A stretch of DNA of 64,000 nucleotides, taken from Bacteroidaceae bacterium. Lineage in GTDB: Bacteria; Bacteroidota; Bacteroidia; Bacteroidales; Bacteroidaceae. The translations under genes and the position numbers were made by a program. Below the pieces are notes generated by a model, which was not told the origin of the DNA, made no database searches, and saw only the letters and a list, made by a program, of their open reading frames with translations. The stretch's first letter is position 1, and every line of letters begins with the position of its first letter. The stretch spans positions 1 through 64,000 of the forward strand of contig JAFYAT010000119.1 in NCBI GenBank assembly GCA_017540585.1, written 5' to 3'. Below, piece by piece: positions 25,604 through 34,886 of the stretch.

Positions 25604-26911
25604 ATGTTAAAGATGATAGATTCAAGTATTCTTCAAGGGAAGAAAGCAGCATATTTTACATTGGGATGCAAGCTGAATTTTGCCGAGACTTCTACTGTTG
25701 CACAGGAGTTGCAACGATACGGAGTGACCAAGGCACAGAAGGGTGAGACGGCAGATATCTGTATCGTCAACACTTGTTCTGTGACGGAGGTTGCCGACCA
25801 CAAATGTCGTCAAGCCATTCACAAACTTGTGAAGCAGAATCCAGGCGCATTTGTTGTCGTCACAGGTTGCTACGCACAACTTAAGCCGCAGGAGATAATC
25901 GAGACACCAGGCGTTGACCTTGTCCTTGGTTCAAACGAGAAGGGCAACATCATCCCGATGATTATGGATAAGATGACAGGTGCTCATACAGTGCGCACGG
26001 CTGAGATTCTTAACTTTGCGCCATCCTGTTCACGAGGCGACCGTACGCGTTACTTCCTCAAGGTACAGGACGGATGCAACTACTATTGCACATATTGTAC
26101 CATTCCTATTGCACGTGGACGTTCTCGTAACGGAAGCATAGAATCACTCGTGAAACAGGCAGAACAAGTGGCTGCCGACGGAGGCAAGGAAATTGTCATC
26201 ACAGGCGTAAACATAGGCGACTTCGGCCATACCACAGGCGAGACATTCTTAGACCTCGTCAAGGCACTCGACAACGTGGAGGGAATTGAACGCTACCGCA
26301 TATCAAGTATTGAGCCAAACCTCCTTACGGACGAGATTATCGAGTATTGCGCCACTTCAAAGAAATTCATGCCACATTTCCACATACCTCTGCAATCGGG
26401 TTCAGATGATGTGCTCCGACTCATGAAGCGCAAGTACGACACGGCTCTCTTCCGTCACAAGATAGAACTTATCAAGTCGCTCATGCCACATTGCTTCATA
26501 GGAGTTGACGTTATCGTGGGTACACGTGGCGAAACACCCGAATACTTCGAGGATGCCTACAACTTCATTAAGAGTCTTCCTATTTCCCAGCTTCACGTAT
26601 TCTCCTACTCAGAGCGTCCTGGAACAAAGGCTCTTGAAATACCTTACGTGGTGACTCCACAAGTAAAGAAGGAACGTAGCCAACGTCTCCTTGCACTTTC
26701 CGAGGAGAAGTTGAAGGAGTTCTATACTTCACAGATAGGACAGGTACGCCCAGTCCTCTTTGAGCATGCCCCTAAGTCAAAGCCTATGCATGGCTTTACG
26801 GACAACTACGTGAAGGTGGAGATTCCGAATAATCCGGAACTGGACAACAAGATTATTACCGTCACACTTGGTGACTTCAACAAGGAAGGAGATGCCCTAT
26901 GCGCAAAGTAG
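25604..26911 (+). CDS. mtaB: tRNA t6A37 methylthiotransferase MtaB
   Basis: A radical SAM methylthiotransferase of 435 residues that converts t6A37 to ms2t6A37 in tRNAs reading ANN codons. Domain order: N-terminal UPF0004 domain with three cluster cysteines (TLGCKLNFAET; NTCSVTEVADHKCRQ; VVTGCYAQ), radical SAM core with CNYYCTYC, then a C-terminal TRAM-like region. Start: ATG 25604, or ATG 25613 if the transcription start is very close; the upstream part of the open frame overlaps the promoter. The stop overlaps the next gene by 13 bp, so the two are translationally coupled. Next to a tRNA gene, but with its own promoter. Confidence 0.93.
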   Translation: MLKMIDSSILQGKKAAYFTLGCKLNFAETSTVAQELQRYGVTKAQKGETADICIVNTCSVTEVADHKCRQAIHKLVKQNPGAFVVVTGCYAQLKPQEIIETPGVDLVLGSNEKGNIIPMIMDKMTGAHTVRTAEILNFAPSCSRGDRTRYFLKVQDGCNYYCTYCTIPIARGRSRNGSIESLVKQAEQVAADGGKEIVITGVNIGDFGHTTGETFLDLVKALDNVEGIERYRISSIEPNLLTDEIIEYCATSKKFMPHFHIPLQSGSDDVLRLMKRKYDTALFRHKIELIKSLMPHCFIGVDVIVGTRGETPEYFEDAYNFIKSLPISQLHVFSYSERPGTKALEIPYVVTPQVKKERSQRLLALSEEKLKEFYTSQIGQVRPVLFEHAPKSKPMHGFTDNYVKVEIPNNPELDNKIITVTLGDFNKEGDALCAK

Positions 26912-27957
26912 CCATTGTAATTCTCAACTGGAATGGTTCTGCCATGATGCGCAAGTACCTTCCTTCGGTTATGGAAAATAGTTATGGTGACGTTATTGTG
27001 GCAGACAATGCCTCAACAGACGACTCCATTGAGATGCTAAGGACAGATTTTCCATCCGTCCGCACAATCATACTTGACGACAACTATGGTTTTGCAGGTG
27101 GTTACAATAAGGCTCTTGCACAACTTCCAGAATATGAATACTATGTTCTTCTCAACTCCGACGTGCGCATCGCTCAAAAGGATTGGGACAAGGTGTTGAC
27201 AGATTACATGGATGTTCATCCTGAATGTGCAGCATGTCAGCCAAAGTTGCTTGACCTTAAAAAGTGTCATCTTACATCAGAAGATAATCAAAACTCAGGT
27301 CATGGTGATTACTTTGAGTACGCTGGAGCATCTGGTGGTTTTCTTGACCAGTACGGCTATCCATTCTGCAGAGGACGAATACTTGGTACTGTTGAAGAAG
27401 ACAAAGGACAATATGATGATATCTGTTCCGTACTATGGGCAACAGGGGCTGCTCTGTTTGTGAGGGCAAGTGACTGGAGGGAGAGTGGTGGACTTGACGA
27501 GCGTTTCTTTGCTCACATGGAAGAGATAGACCTATGTTGGCGACTACGCACAATGGGCAAGGACATCGTGTGCATACCACAGAGTACCGCTTACCACCTC
27601 GGAGGTGCAACTCTCAATCAAGGTAATCCGCGCAAGACGTTCCTCAACTTCCGTAACAACCTCCTCATGCTATATAAGAATCTGCCACAGGAGGAACTTC
27701 ACAACGTGATGTTTGTGCGTGCCATACTCGATTATGTGGCAGCCTTCCAGTTCCTTGCCAAGTTTGACCTCGGTAACTTTAAGGCAGTATTCAAGGCTCG
27801 TCGCTCATTCTACAAAATGAAGAGTACTTACAAGCCTATCCGCAAGGAACTTCTTCAAAAGCGCAAGACAGGACACGTTCCCGAACGCTATGACATCAGT
27901 ATCATCTGGCAGTACTATGCCAAGGGAGTGAAACGATTTAATCAAATAAAGTATTAA
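26899..27957 (+). CDS. Family 2 glycosyltransferase
   Basis: A 352-residue GT-A enzyme. Seen: VAIVILNWNG at the start, DNASTDDS (nucleotide-sugar binding), YVLLNSDVRI (DxD-like), and GLDERFFAHMEEIDLCWRLR, which is typical of rhamnosyl- and related GT2 transferases. It probably adds a sugar to a surface polysaccharide or glycolipid on the cytoplasmic side. It overlaps mtaB by 13 bp, an arrangement without an obvious functional link. A C-terminal basic stretch (KARRSFYKMKSTYKPIRKELLQKRK) may contact the membrane. Confidence 0.88.
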   Translation: MRKVAIVILNWNGSAMMRKYLPSVMENSYGDVIVADNASTDDSIEMLRTDFPSVRTIILDDNYGFAGGYNKALAQLPEYEYYVLLNSDVRIAQKDWDKVLTDYMDVHPECAACQPKLLDLKKCHLTSEDNQNSGHGDYFEYAGASGGFLDQYGYPFCRGRILGTVEEDKGQYDDICSVLWATGAALFVRASDWRESGGLDERFFAHMEEIDLCWRLRTMGKDIVCIPQSTAYHLGGATLNQGNPRKTFLNFRNNLLMLYKNLPQEELHNVMFVRAILDYVAAFQFLAKFDLGNFKAVFKARRSFYKMKSTYKPIRKELLQKRKTGHVPERYDISIIWQYYAKGVKRFNQIKY

Positions 27958-27980
27958 CCGTTAAAAACAAAATCAGAACT

Positions 27981-28631
27981 ATGAACATTGAAATGCCAAG
28001 GCTTCCTTATGCTAATGATGCATTAGAGCCAGTAATCAGTGAAGAAACAATTGGCTTCCACTACGGAAAGCACCTTCAGAACTATGTCAATGCACTCGCA
28101 TCGCTTGTCAAAGGCACAGAATACGAGGGAATGAGTGTAGAAGACATTGTTTGTAAAGCGCCAGACGGACCTATCTTTAATAATGCGGGTCAGGTTCTCA
28201 ATCACACTTTGTACTTCACTCAGTTGCGTCCTCTTGGAAAGGAGTTGAAGCTGAGCATACTTGATGCAATTAAGTTGAAAGTTGATTGGCATAATTCCGC
28301 AAAGGATACGAACAAACCAATTGGTCGTGTTGCCAAGGCGATAGATGACTCTTTCGGTAGTTTTGATGAGTTCAAGACACAGTTTGGTCAGGCTGCTGCC
28401 ACTCTCTTCGGTTCAGGATGGGCATGGCTCTCACAGACATCAGATGGTAAGCTTGTTATCACCAAGGAGGCAAATGCGGAGAATCCACTCCGTCGTGGTA
28501 ACAATCCTCTGCTTTGTATTGATGTTTGGGAGCATGCTTACTATTTGGATTATCAGAACAGACGTGCTGACTATATCAATGACTTTTGGAGTCTTATCAA
28601 CTGGGAAGAGGTTGAGGCTCGAATGAAATAG
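27981..28631 (+). CDS. sodB: Iron/manganese superoxide dismutase with an insertion
   Basis: A 216-residue Fe/Mn superoxide dismutase that converts superoxide to peroxide and oxygen. Metal ligands are in place: His in FHYGKHL (about residue 27), His in VLNHTLYF, and Asp and His in CIDVWEHAYYLDYQ. Compared with the usual 190-200 residues there is an extra segment between TQLRPLG and GRVAKAIDDSFGS (about residues 86-113, KELKLSILDAIKLKVDW...KDTNKP). The rest aligns with family motifs such as FGSGWAWL. The insertion is in frame, so the protein may still be active. It follows the glycosyltransferase by 23 bp. Confidence 0.93.
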   Translation: MNIEMPRLPYANDALEPVISEETIGFHYGKHLQNYVNALASLVKGTEYEGMSVEDIVCKAPDGPIFNNAGQVLNHTLYFTQLRPLGKELKLSILDAIKLKVDWHNSAKDTNKPIGRVAKAIDDSFGSFDEFKTQFGQAAATLFGSGWAWLSQTSDGKLVITKEANAENPLRRGNNPLLCIDVWEHAYYLDYQNRRADYINDFWSLINWEEVEARMK

Positions 28632-28745
28632 TAAAGGTTGAGAACTTTTGTGAAAAAGTTGCGCAATACTGATCACAAAGTTGAAGACTTTTGTATCTAT
28701 GACGGGGCGTAGCAGAAAAAGTGCCCACGTTCCGTCATTATAAAA

Positions 28746-28786
28746 CTGACGTAGCGTCAAATTTTTGTTGACGCTACGTCAGCTTT
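28746..28786. terminator. Bidirectional terminator between sodB and the M15 peptidase
   Basis: Perfect 15-bp stem CTGACGTAGCGTCAA / TTGACGCTACGTCAG with a 7-nt loop, then CTTTTT; A-rich on the opposite side. It separates two convergent genes. Confidence 0.9.
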
Positions 28787-28811
28787 TTATATTGAAGTAC
28801 GTTTTTCTGAG

Positions 28812-29513
28812 TTATTTCTCGAAATGTTGATAATCTTTAAGGCTTTGGTAGCTGCCACCCCATCGCCATCCACGTTCACGGAAAAGTCGATATGCAAGGT
28901 CAGAACGTGTTATGATATATGGTGCTGATGCGTCCCTGTTATGTGCGTACATAACACCATTGGCTGGCGAAACCTTGTTGCCTTTGACGTAAGGATTGTA
29001 CAATGGGTTTAGGTCAATGGCACATCCTTTTCCATGGTTCGAAATCTGACTATGACTTCCTGTTATGAAGCGGAAATTGAAGCAACTGGTGTTGTTGGCT
29101 TCCATTGATGTTTCATCGTCAGCATCAAACTCGTCAATGAGTGTAATGAGTTCGATAGGGTAGTTTGCTTCGTATAGTTTACGGAAGATATACACTACAT
29201 CTGCTGCAACTTTTCTATTTACAATCATTTCACCCATCTGGTTCTCACCTCTTGCATTTCGGTGGAGCAGACGGATGTGTCTGAGTTCATCACGTCTAAG
29301 TGTACAATCTTTTTTCCAGCTTTTCCCTTTCATTCGTGCGAAGATACGGTCGCTTATTGGTTCTGCGACGAAACAGCTGTCAAGTCCGTATGCTTTTACG
29401 AGTGAGTCGCATACTATTGTGCGTGCAACCCAATTGGACATCTCTGGCACGGATTGTGCTGAGATGTCCAATGTGTTTAGTGTTATGTATATATATAATA
29501 GTATTTGTTTCAT
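28812..29513 (-). CDS. M15-type peptidase (D-Ala-D-Ala carboxypeptidase-like)
   Basis: A 233-residue secreted protein with a signal peptide (MKQILLYIYITLNTLDISAQ). It has the zinc-site pattern of M15 peptidases: His and Asp in SNHGKGCAIDLNP and the final His in DYQHFE, with RFITGSHSQ between. It probably cleaves peptidoglycan stem peptides in the periplasm. I chose ATG 29513, since the open frame's ATG at 29561 would add a 16-residue stretch before a good signal peptide. Confidence 0.8.
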   Translation of the reverse strand: MKQILLYIYITLNTLDISAQSVPEMSNWVARTIVCDSLVKAYGLDSCFVAEPISDRIFARMKGKSWKKDCTLRRDELRHIRLLHRNARGENQMGEMIVNRKVAADVVYIFRKLYEANYPIELITLIDEFDADDETSMEANNTSCFNFRFITGSHSQISNHGKGCAIDLNPLYNPYVKGNKVSPANGVMYAHNRDASAPYIITRSDLAYRLFRERGWRWGGSYQSLKDYQHFEK

Positions 29514-29592
29514 TAATCCATATTTAGGAATTATGATTTTATTCGCATGCTTTTGTAACATCCTCCAATATGAGGTCAGTCTAAAGATTGAC

Positions 29593-31377
29593 CTATTTAA
29601 TCACTTTTTTACCATTTATAATATATACACCTTTTGTGGCTTTTGTCTTGTCAATTCTTCTGCCTGTGATGTCGTACATCATGTTGGTATTGTTATTGAC
29701 TTCTGGAGATGTAATACCATCGTAGTATGTCTGTGCGAATGATGTTCCCTTGACTTGTATCTCCTGTGGCATTTCGGTTGTGAAAGCCACCATACGGATG
29801 TGTGACTCGTCAATTGTCTTCTCGTTTTCTGTAGTCATACTATGAAGTGGAATTGCGAAGCGTGTAGAGTCATTGTGCAGGTTGATGGTGTAAGCATCAG
29901 CCCAGAAGTTTGATGTGTCGTATATTTTCAGTTTTGCATCATATCGTACAGGATTGGCAAGTTCGATGATGAGACTGTCGTGCATGGAGATGTCAATACC
30001 TGCGTCTTCATATCGCCATCCTGCGCTACCGTTGTTTACGAGTCGTATGCAGTTGTTGCCGTCTTCAGACTTGTAGTATGTGTTTTCGTAGAGAATCTTG
30101 TTTACGAAACATTCAGAGTCGAACTCAAACGGATTCTCTGGCACCTGTTGTATCTTGCAATATCTTTCGTTGCTTGGATAGTTCTCCTTGTCCCATTCCT
30201 GATACCATTTGAACATTGGCTCGCCACATGCTTCCTCCATTCCGTAGAGTCCTGGTCGTATTGTACCATTGTGGAGGTATTCGTCTATGTCAACATAGAA
30301 ATCTGGTGCGCTGATTATTGTACCAACGTTGTCGTAGCCGTCAAGGATGGCTTTCAACGCTACACCCCATTTAGATGTTGTGGCTGTTGACCATGTGCCG
30401 TAGTTAGTGTATGATATGTTGCCTTCTTCGTCCTCGCTGTATGTGTCTGGGTTGATAGGACTCCAGTCGGTTTCGGTAATCATTATTGGATTGGTGTAGA
30501 GCATTGGTACGCTCTTGGCGAAACGGTAAACTGCATAGTTCGGTTCGCACTTGTCTTCATCTAACTCAAAGCGACCTTGATATGCGTGTACAGCATATCC
30601 GAGATTCTCATCGATGAGAGGGTACTGTGTGTAATCGGCAAACTCTGACTGCCAATGTGTGCCTGGTGCCCATATTATTCCTTTAAAGCCATTGGCGCGT
30701 ATGATGTCAATGATTGGCTGGAAGAAATCATGGAGTGCACTCTTTGTCACCTGTCCTGATTTGTTTGTGACACGGATAGGGTCGCTTGCGAGCTCAATAC
30801 TTATCTGTCCTGAATATTTGAGAACGGAGTCGTTGCGTGACAACTGTTCCCATACGTCGGTGAGATATTCCTGATAGTCACCACCAACAGCCACGCTGCT
30901 TTGGCATACGCCTGGTGGACGCATGATGACGTACATTCCGTGGTTAAGTGCCTTGGATATGAGAGGCCAATATAGTTTCTTGAAATAGCTTTTCAGCTTG
31001 TTTGCACTGAATCGTGATATGTCAGCCTCACCGTATTGGTTCGGGTCTGGTGCGATGTCTGTGCGGTTTGTCCATGCTGGGTCGATGTGGAAACGCAGTA
31101 CGTTGGCACATGCGCCTTGACTTTTGTCCGTAACGGCATCAAGCATTTTGTCGAAATACTTGAAACATGCTGGGATTGAGTCGTCAATGGTCAGGATTCC
31201 CCAGCGACTTCTGTTTGCATTCGGATTAGGCGAATCCATCACTCCGTGAAGTACCACCTTATTCCCCGCTTCGTCGCGCAATTGGTTGCCATCAACATGT
31301 AGCGCAGGTCTTAGCTGTGCGTTGACGGACAATGCAATGAGAAAAGAGTATAATGTAATGAGATTCCTTAATTTCAT
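29593..31377 (-). CDS. GH5-like secreted glycoside hydrolase with T9SS-type tail
   Basis: A 594-residue secreted protein: signal peptide (MKLRNLITLYSFLIALSVNAQ), then a (beta/alpha)8 cellulase-like domain (about 25-390) with LRDEAGNKVVLHGVM at the start and a nucleophile-like Glu in IMITETDWSP. The acid/base motif, normally NEP, reads ASDP in ISIELASDPI. A beta-sandwich region follows (about 420-560), and the C-terminus MYDITGRRIDKTKATKGVYI with INGKKVIK is typical of sorting tails in this group. It is divergent from the GH115 gene and probably belongs to a xylan or beta-glucan set. The start at 31377 is the ATG before the signal peptide. Confidence 0.78.
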   Translation of the reverse strand: MKLRNLITLYSFLIALSVNAQLRPALHVDGNQLRDEAGNKVVLHGVMDSPNPNANRSRWGILTIDDSIPACFKYFDKMLDAVTDKSQGACANVLRFHIDPAWTNRTDIAPDPNQYGEADISRFSANKLKSYFKKLYWPLISKALNHGMYVIMRPPGVCQSSVAVGGDYQEYLTDVWEQLSRNDSVLKYSGQISIELASDPIRVTNKSGQVTKSALHDFFQPIIDIIRANGFKGIIWAPGTHWQSEFADYTQYPLIDENLGYAVHAYQGRFELDEDKCEPNYAVYRFAKSVPMLYTNPIMITETDWSPINPDTYSEDEEGNISYTNYGTWSTATTSKWGVALKAILDGYDNVGTIISAPDFYVDIDEYLHNGTIRPGLYGMEEACGEPMFKWYQEWDKENYPSNERYCKIQQVPENPFEFDSECFVNKILYENTYYKSEDGNNCIRLVNNGSAGWRYEDAGIDISMHDSLIIELANPVRYDAKLKIYDTSNFWADAYTINLHNDSTRFAIPLHSMTTENEKTIDESHIRMVAFTTEMPQEIQVKGTSFAQTYYDGITSPEVNNNTNMMYDITGRRIDKTKATKGVYIINGKKVIK

Positions 31378-31415
31378 ATATTTTCTTTTTGGTTTATTTG
31401 TCAATTGTTAGTAAC

Positions 31416-31619
31416 TTCGTTTAAAAGCGACATCCGTAGAACATTATCGCTTGCAATTCTTTTAGATATATTTTCGTTTAAAAGCGACACGTGTAGAACT
31501 TTTCAAAAATTCACAGTTCGAACTAAAGTAAATTCGTTTAAAAGCGACAACCATAGAACAATTCACCCTTTCTTTTTTCTTTATATAGTGAATTCGTTTA
31601 AAAGCGACACACATAGAAC
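31416..31619. repeat. Four-copy CRISPR-like direct-repeat array
   Basis: Copies start at 31416, 31473, 31533 and 31593. Each is TTCGTTTAAAAGCGACA, four variable bases (TCCG, CGTG, ACCA, CACA), then TAGAAC: 27 bp. Spacers are 30, 33 and 33 bp, all different and AT-rich. No cas gene is present in the window. The variable 4-nt core and the solitary copy at 18892 argue against a normal CRISPR. It lies 39 bp upstream of the GH5-like start, so it may be a regulatory array. Confidence 0.85.
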
Positions 31620-32119
31620 TTTTAACTTTAGACGTGTAAATGATGAATGCAAAAATACGGAAATTTTCTTTGCGACCAACATAATTCGCATAAATATCAC
31701 ATATTCTTGTTTTGAGACTGCCATATTTATCCCTAATAGATACTTCTATGTTACATTTCGGGGTTATGTAACATTACATAAAAAACAAGGCACATAGCGC
31801 AAAGACATATAAATGAAGTGTTCGTATTTTTGCAGTTGTAAGTGTGTAGGTGAGTTTTTAAGTTTTTGAGTTTTTAAGTTTTTGAGTTTTTATGTTCTCA
31901 CGGATGTTGGCATCTGTATGGGATGATGAAAACGTAAATGAGTAGGCATTTGACATTACACATCAAAAGCAAGAACTTAAAAACTCAAAAACTTAAAAAC
32001 TCAAAATCTGCAAAAACTTGCAAACTTAAGAACTTACAAACTTAAGAACTTACAAACTTAAAAACCTACGAACTTAAAAACTTACAAACTTAAGAACTTA
32101 CGAACTTAAAAACTATATA
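31620..32119. repeat. Leader region of GH115 with 8-bp repeats
   Basis: GAGTTTTT/AAGTTTTT units (about 31851-31892) face complementary AACTTAAA/AACTCAAA units (31973-32112, about 17 units of 8 bp, a few with an extra base), so the RNA can fold back. A -7 match TATTTTTG lies at 31825-31832. The tandem part ends 8 bp before the GH115 ATG. No gene is seen. Confidence 0.75.
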
Positions 32120-34630
32120 ATGAAGAAGTCGTTTATATCGCTGATGATGCTCCTTGCTGCATGCTCGATGCAGGCAGCCGAGCGTTTTATCACGTTCAAC
32201 AACAACAATAAGGCACTACTGGAGCTATCTTCCAGTGGCAAGATAACCTTTGATGTCGATGACCACAAAGGTATAATACTTGCTATAGAGAATCTGAAGT
32301 CTGATATGCAGAAGGTGATGGGACGCAGCGATGCACCAGTAATCATCGGTTCTTTGGATAAGAGTAAGGTCATAAGCAACCTTATGAAGTCGGATAAGAG
32401 CATGGCTAAGCTTCTCAATCGTGAACTCAAGGGCAAGACAGAGAAATATGTCATAACTACCATTGATACCAAGGAGGGTAAGTCACTTCTTATCGCGGGT
32501 TCGGACAAGCGTGGTACAATCTACGGAGTGTATGAACTCTCCGAGCAGATGGGTGTGTCGCCTTGGTACTGGTGGGCTGATGTACCAGTAGAGAAACATG
32601 CTAAGGTGTATGCCAATGAGGGAATATATACTGATGGCGAACCTGCTGTCAAGTATCGTGGTATCTTCCTCAACGACGAGTGGCCTGCAATGGGCAACTG
32701 GGCTACGGAGAAGTTCGGTGGCTTCAATCATAAGATGTATGAAAAAGTGTTTGAACTTGTTCTCCGTCTTCGTGGAAACTATATGTGGCCAGCGATGTGG
32801 AATGCTGCGTTCTATGCTGATGACCCAGAGAATATGAAGACTGCAGACGATATGGGTATTTGTATGGGTACAAGTCATCATGAACCGCTTGCTCGTGCGC
32901 AGAAGGAATGGACAAGAGTAAGCACACGTGGAGCATGGAACTACGACACAAACCGTCAGGAGCTTGTTGACTTCTGGAAAGGTGGCGTGGAACGTATGAA
33001 GGATACGGAAGACGTTCTTACCATTGGTATGCGTGGCAATGGTGACGAGCCTATGGGCGAAAAGGCTGACGTTAATCTGCTTGAGCGCATCGTGGAGCAT
33101 CAGCGCAAACTCATTGCTGAGGCTACTGGTAAGTCTGCAAGCAAGACTCCGCAGATGTGGGCGTTATATAAGGAGGTACAGGAGTACTATGAGAAAGGTA
33201 TGCGTGTGCCTGATGATGTCATCCTCCTTCTTTGCGATGACAACTGGGGTAATGTACGTATTCTCCCTTCGCTTACGGGCAAGAAGACTGACGGTAGTAT
33301 TGCTCCTCACAAGGGTGGCTATGGAATGTACTATCATGTGGATTACGTCGGTGGCCCACGTAACTACAAGTGGATTAACGTGAGTCAGATACAACGTATA
33401 TGGGAACAGATGCTTCTCACTTACCAGTCGGGAGTTGACAAGTTGTGGATTCTCAATGTGGGCGACCTCAAGCCTATGGAGTTTCCAATCGACTTCTGGT
33501 TCAAGATGGCATGGAATCCTAATCAGTTCACCGAACAGAGTGATGCGGACATCAAGCACTCTTCACCACTCATGGAATATACAGAGCGTTTCTGCGCACA
33601 GCAGTTTGGCGCTTCACAGGCAAAGGAGGCAGCACGAATACTTAATCTTCAGGGTAAATATGCTCACCGCATTACTCCAGAACTTCTCAATAAGAATACA
33701 TATAATCTCCAGACGGGTGAGTGGGATAAGGTCTTGAACGAGTATAAGGCTCTCGAAGCTGATGCTCTCAATCAGTATCTCTCACTTCCAGATGAATACA
33801 AGGATGCCTACAACCAGCTCATCCTTTTCCCGGTTCGTGGTCTTTCCAATATCTATTCATTGCACTATGCTTACGCAATGAATGATTATCTTGCGTCAAA
33901 GAATGATGCTGAGGCAAACGTCTGGGCACAGAAGGCACGCCAATGCTATGACCGTGACTCTGTTCTCTGCTATGAGTACAACCACAAGATTGCAGATGGT
34001 AAGTGGAACCACATGATGGACCAGTTACATATTGGTTACCACTCATGGCAGGAACCACGTTTCCGCTACTTCCCTCAGCCTAAGACTGTGGATGAAGCCA
34101 AGGCTGTTGCACCTTCTAATATCTTTGTGGAGAGCAACGGTGTAGTAAGTATTGAGGCTCCACATTTCTGCTCAAGTACTCCAGCATCTGCTGCCAAATG
34201 GACTATCATCGACGACTTCGGCAAGACCAATGGTGCTGTGGCACTTATGCCTTACACGGCAGGAACAGATGGGGCAAGTCTCACGTACAAGTTCAAGACT
34301 GATAAGAAGGGTGACTACACACTTTACTTGACATTTGCACCTACGTTCCCATTTAATGGTACTCAGCAGATGTCGTTCAGCGTTGATGGTACTTCCGCAA
34401 AGGTGTTTGATGTCAATCGTCACAAGGGAGACCAGAATTACGAGTGGGAGTCAAATCGAGTGAATGTGCAGAAGGTGACTGTTCATGTGGATGCTACACA
34501 GGATAATATCCACACGCTCACTCTCCGTCCGCTTCATCCTGCTATAGTACTCGAAAAGCTTGAACTTGATTTTGGCGGAAGAGCACGCACTTATCTTGGT
34601 GCACAGGAATCTATGAGAATTCAAAATTAG
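32120..34630 (+). CDS. GH115 xylan alpha-1,2-glucuronidase
   Basis: An 836-residue secreted enzyme: signal peptide about 1-20, then GH115 motifs such as GSDKRGTIYGVYELSEQMGV, SPWYWWADVPV, YRGIFLNDEWP, LRLRGNYMWPAMWNAAFYADD and MGTSHHEPLARAQKEW. GH115 enzymes remove (4-O-methyl)glucuronic acid from internal and terminal xylose of polymeric xylan. The C-terminal region after about residue 660 is beta-rich and probably a binding or accessory domain. It is followed by GH67 on the same strand, which acts on the released oligosaccharides. An 828-bp repeat-filled gap separates the two, so each may have its own promoter. Confidence 0.92.
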   Translation: MKKSFISLMMLLAACSMQAAERFITFNNNNKALLELSSSGKITFDVDDHKGIILAIENLKSDMQKVMGRSDAPVIIGSLDKSKVISNLMKSDKSMAKLLNRELKGKTEKYVITTIDTKEGKSLLIAGSDKRGTIYGVYELSEQMGVSPWYWWADVPVEKHAKVYANEGIYTDGEPAVKYRGIFLNDEWPAMGNWATEKFGGFNHKMYEKVFELVLRLRGNYMWPAMWNAAFYADDPENMKTADDMGICMGTSHHEPLARAQKEWTRVSTRGAWNYDTNRQELVDFWKGGVERMKDTEDVLTIGMRGNGDEPMGEKADVNLLERIVEHQRKLIAEATGKSASKTPQMWALYKEVQEYYEKGMRVPDDVILLLCDDNWGNVRILPSLTGKKTDGSIAPHKGGYGMYYHVDYVGGPRNYKWINVSQIQRIWEQMLLTYQSGVDKLWILNVGDLKPMEFPIDFWFKMAWNPNQFTEQSDADIKHSSPLMEYTERFCAQQFGASQAKEAARILNLQGKYAHRITPELLNKNTYNLQTGEWDKVLNEYKALEADALNQYLSLPDEYKDAYNQLILFPVRGLSNIYSLHYAYAMNDYLASKNDAEANVWAQKARQCYDRDSVLCYEYNHKIADGKWNHMMDQLHIGYHSWQEPRFRYFPQPKTVDEAKAVAPSNIFVESNGVVSIEAPHFCSSTPASAAKWTIIDDFGKTNGAVALMPYTAGTDGASLTYKFKTDKKGDYTLYLTFAPTFPFNGTQQMSFSVDGTSAKVFDVNRHKGDQNYEWESNRVNVQKVTVHVDATQDNIHTLTLRPLHPAIVLEKLELDFGGRARTYLGAQESMRIQN

Positions 34631-34690
34631 GCTTGATATGTACGTAACTCAACTTTCACAAGTTTCAGTTGAGAGGTTATTTACATATTG

Positions 34691-34745
34691 ATACATCGGG
34701 AATACATCGGGCTTTGTTCGGGAATCCTTCGCTTTTCCTTCGGTT
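34691..34745. repeat. Five tandem 11-bp repeats (ATACATCGGGA family)
   Basis: Five contiguous 11-bp units, looser than at 25302 and 46732 but with the same CATCGGG/TTCGGG core. Preceded by ACAAGTTTCAGTTGAGAGG, whose relatives are at about 25452-25475 and 62567-62590. Confidence 0.65.
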
Positions 34746-34886
34746 CGTGTATTTTGACATGATGACACTTTTGTGTTCACTTCGTTGTGACATAATGCTG
34801 CTTTTTGTGGCAATATGCTTTCTTTGTGGCAAATGGCCATTTTCGTCGTAGGAAATGGGTGTTTTTTTGTACGCGTAGAAAAATTT

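Noticed and set aside
31416..31619. Calling the array a standard CRISPR
   Set aside because: No cas genes, a variable 4-nt block inside each repeat, and a lone copy at 18892.
31405..31797. Plus-strand open frame of 130 codons across the CRISPR-like array, encoding repeated SFKSD..RT
   Set aside because: The frame stays open only because the repeat periods are multiples of three; the spacer parts are low-complexity, and it covers the likely promoter region of the GH5-like gene.
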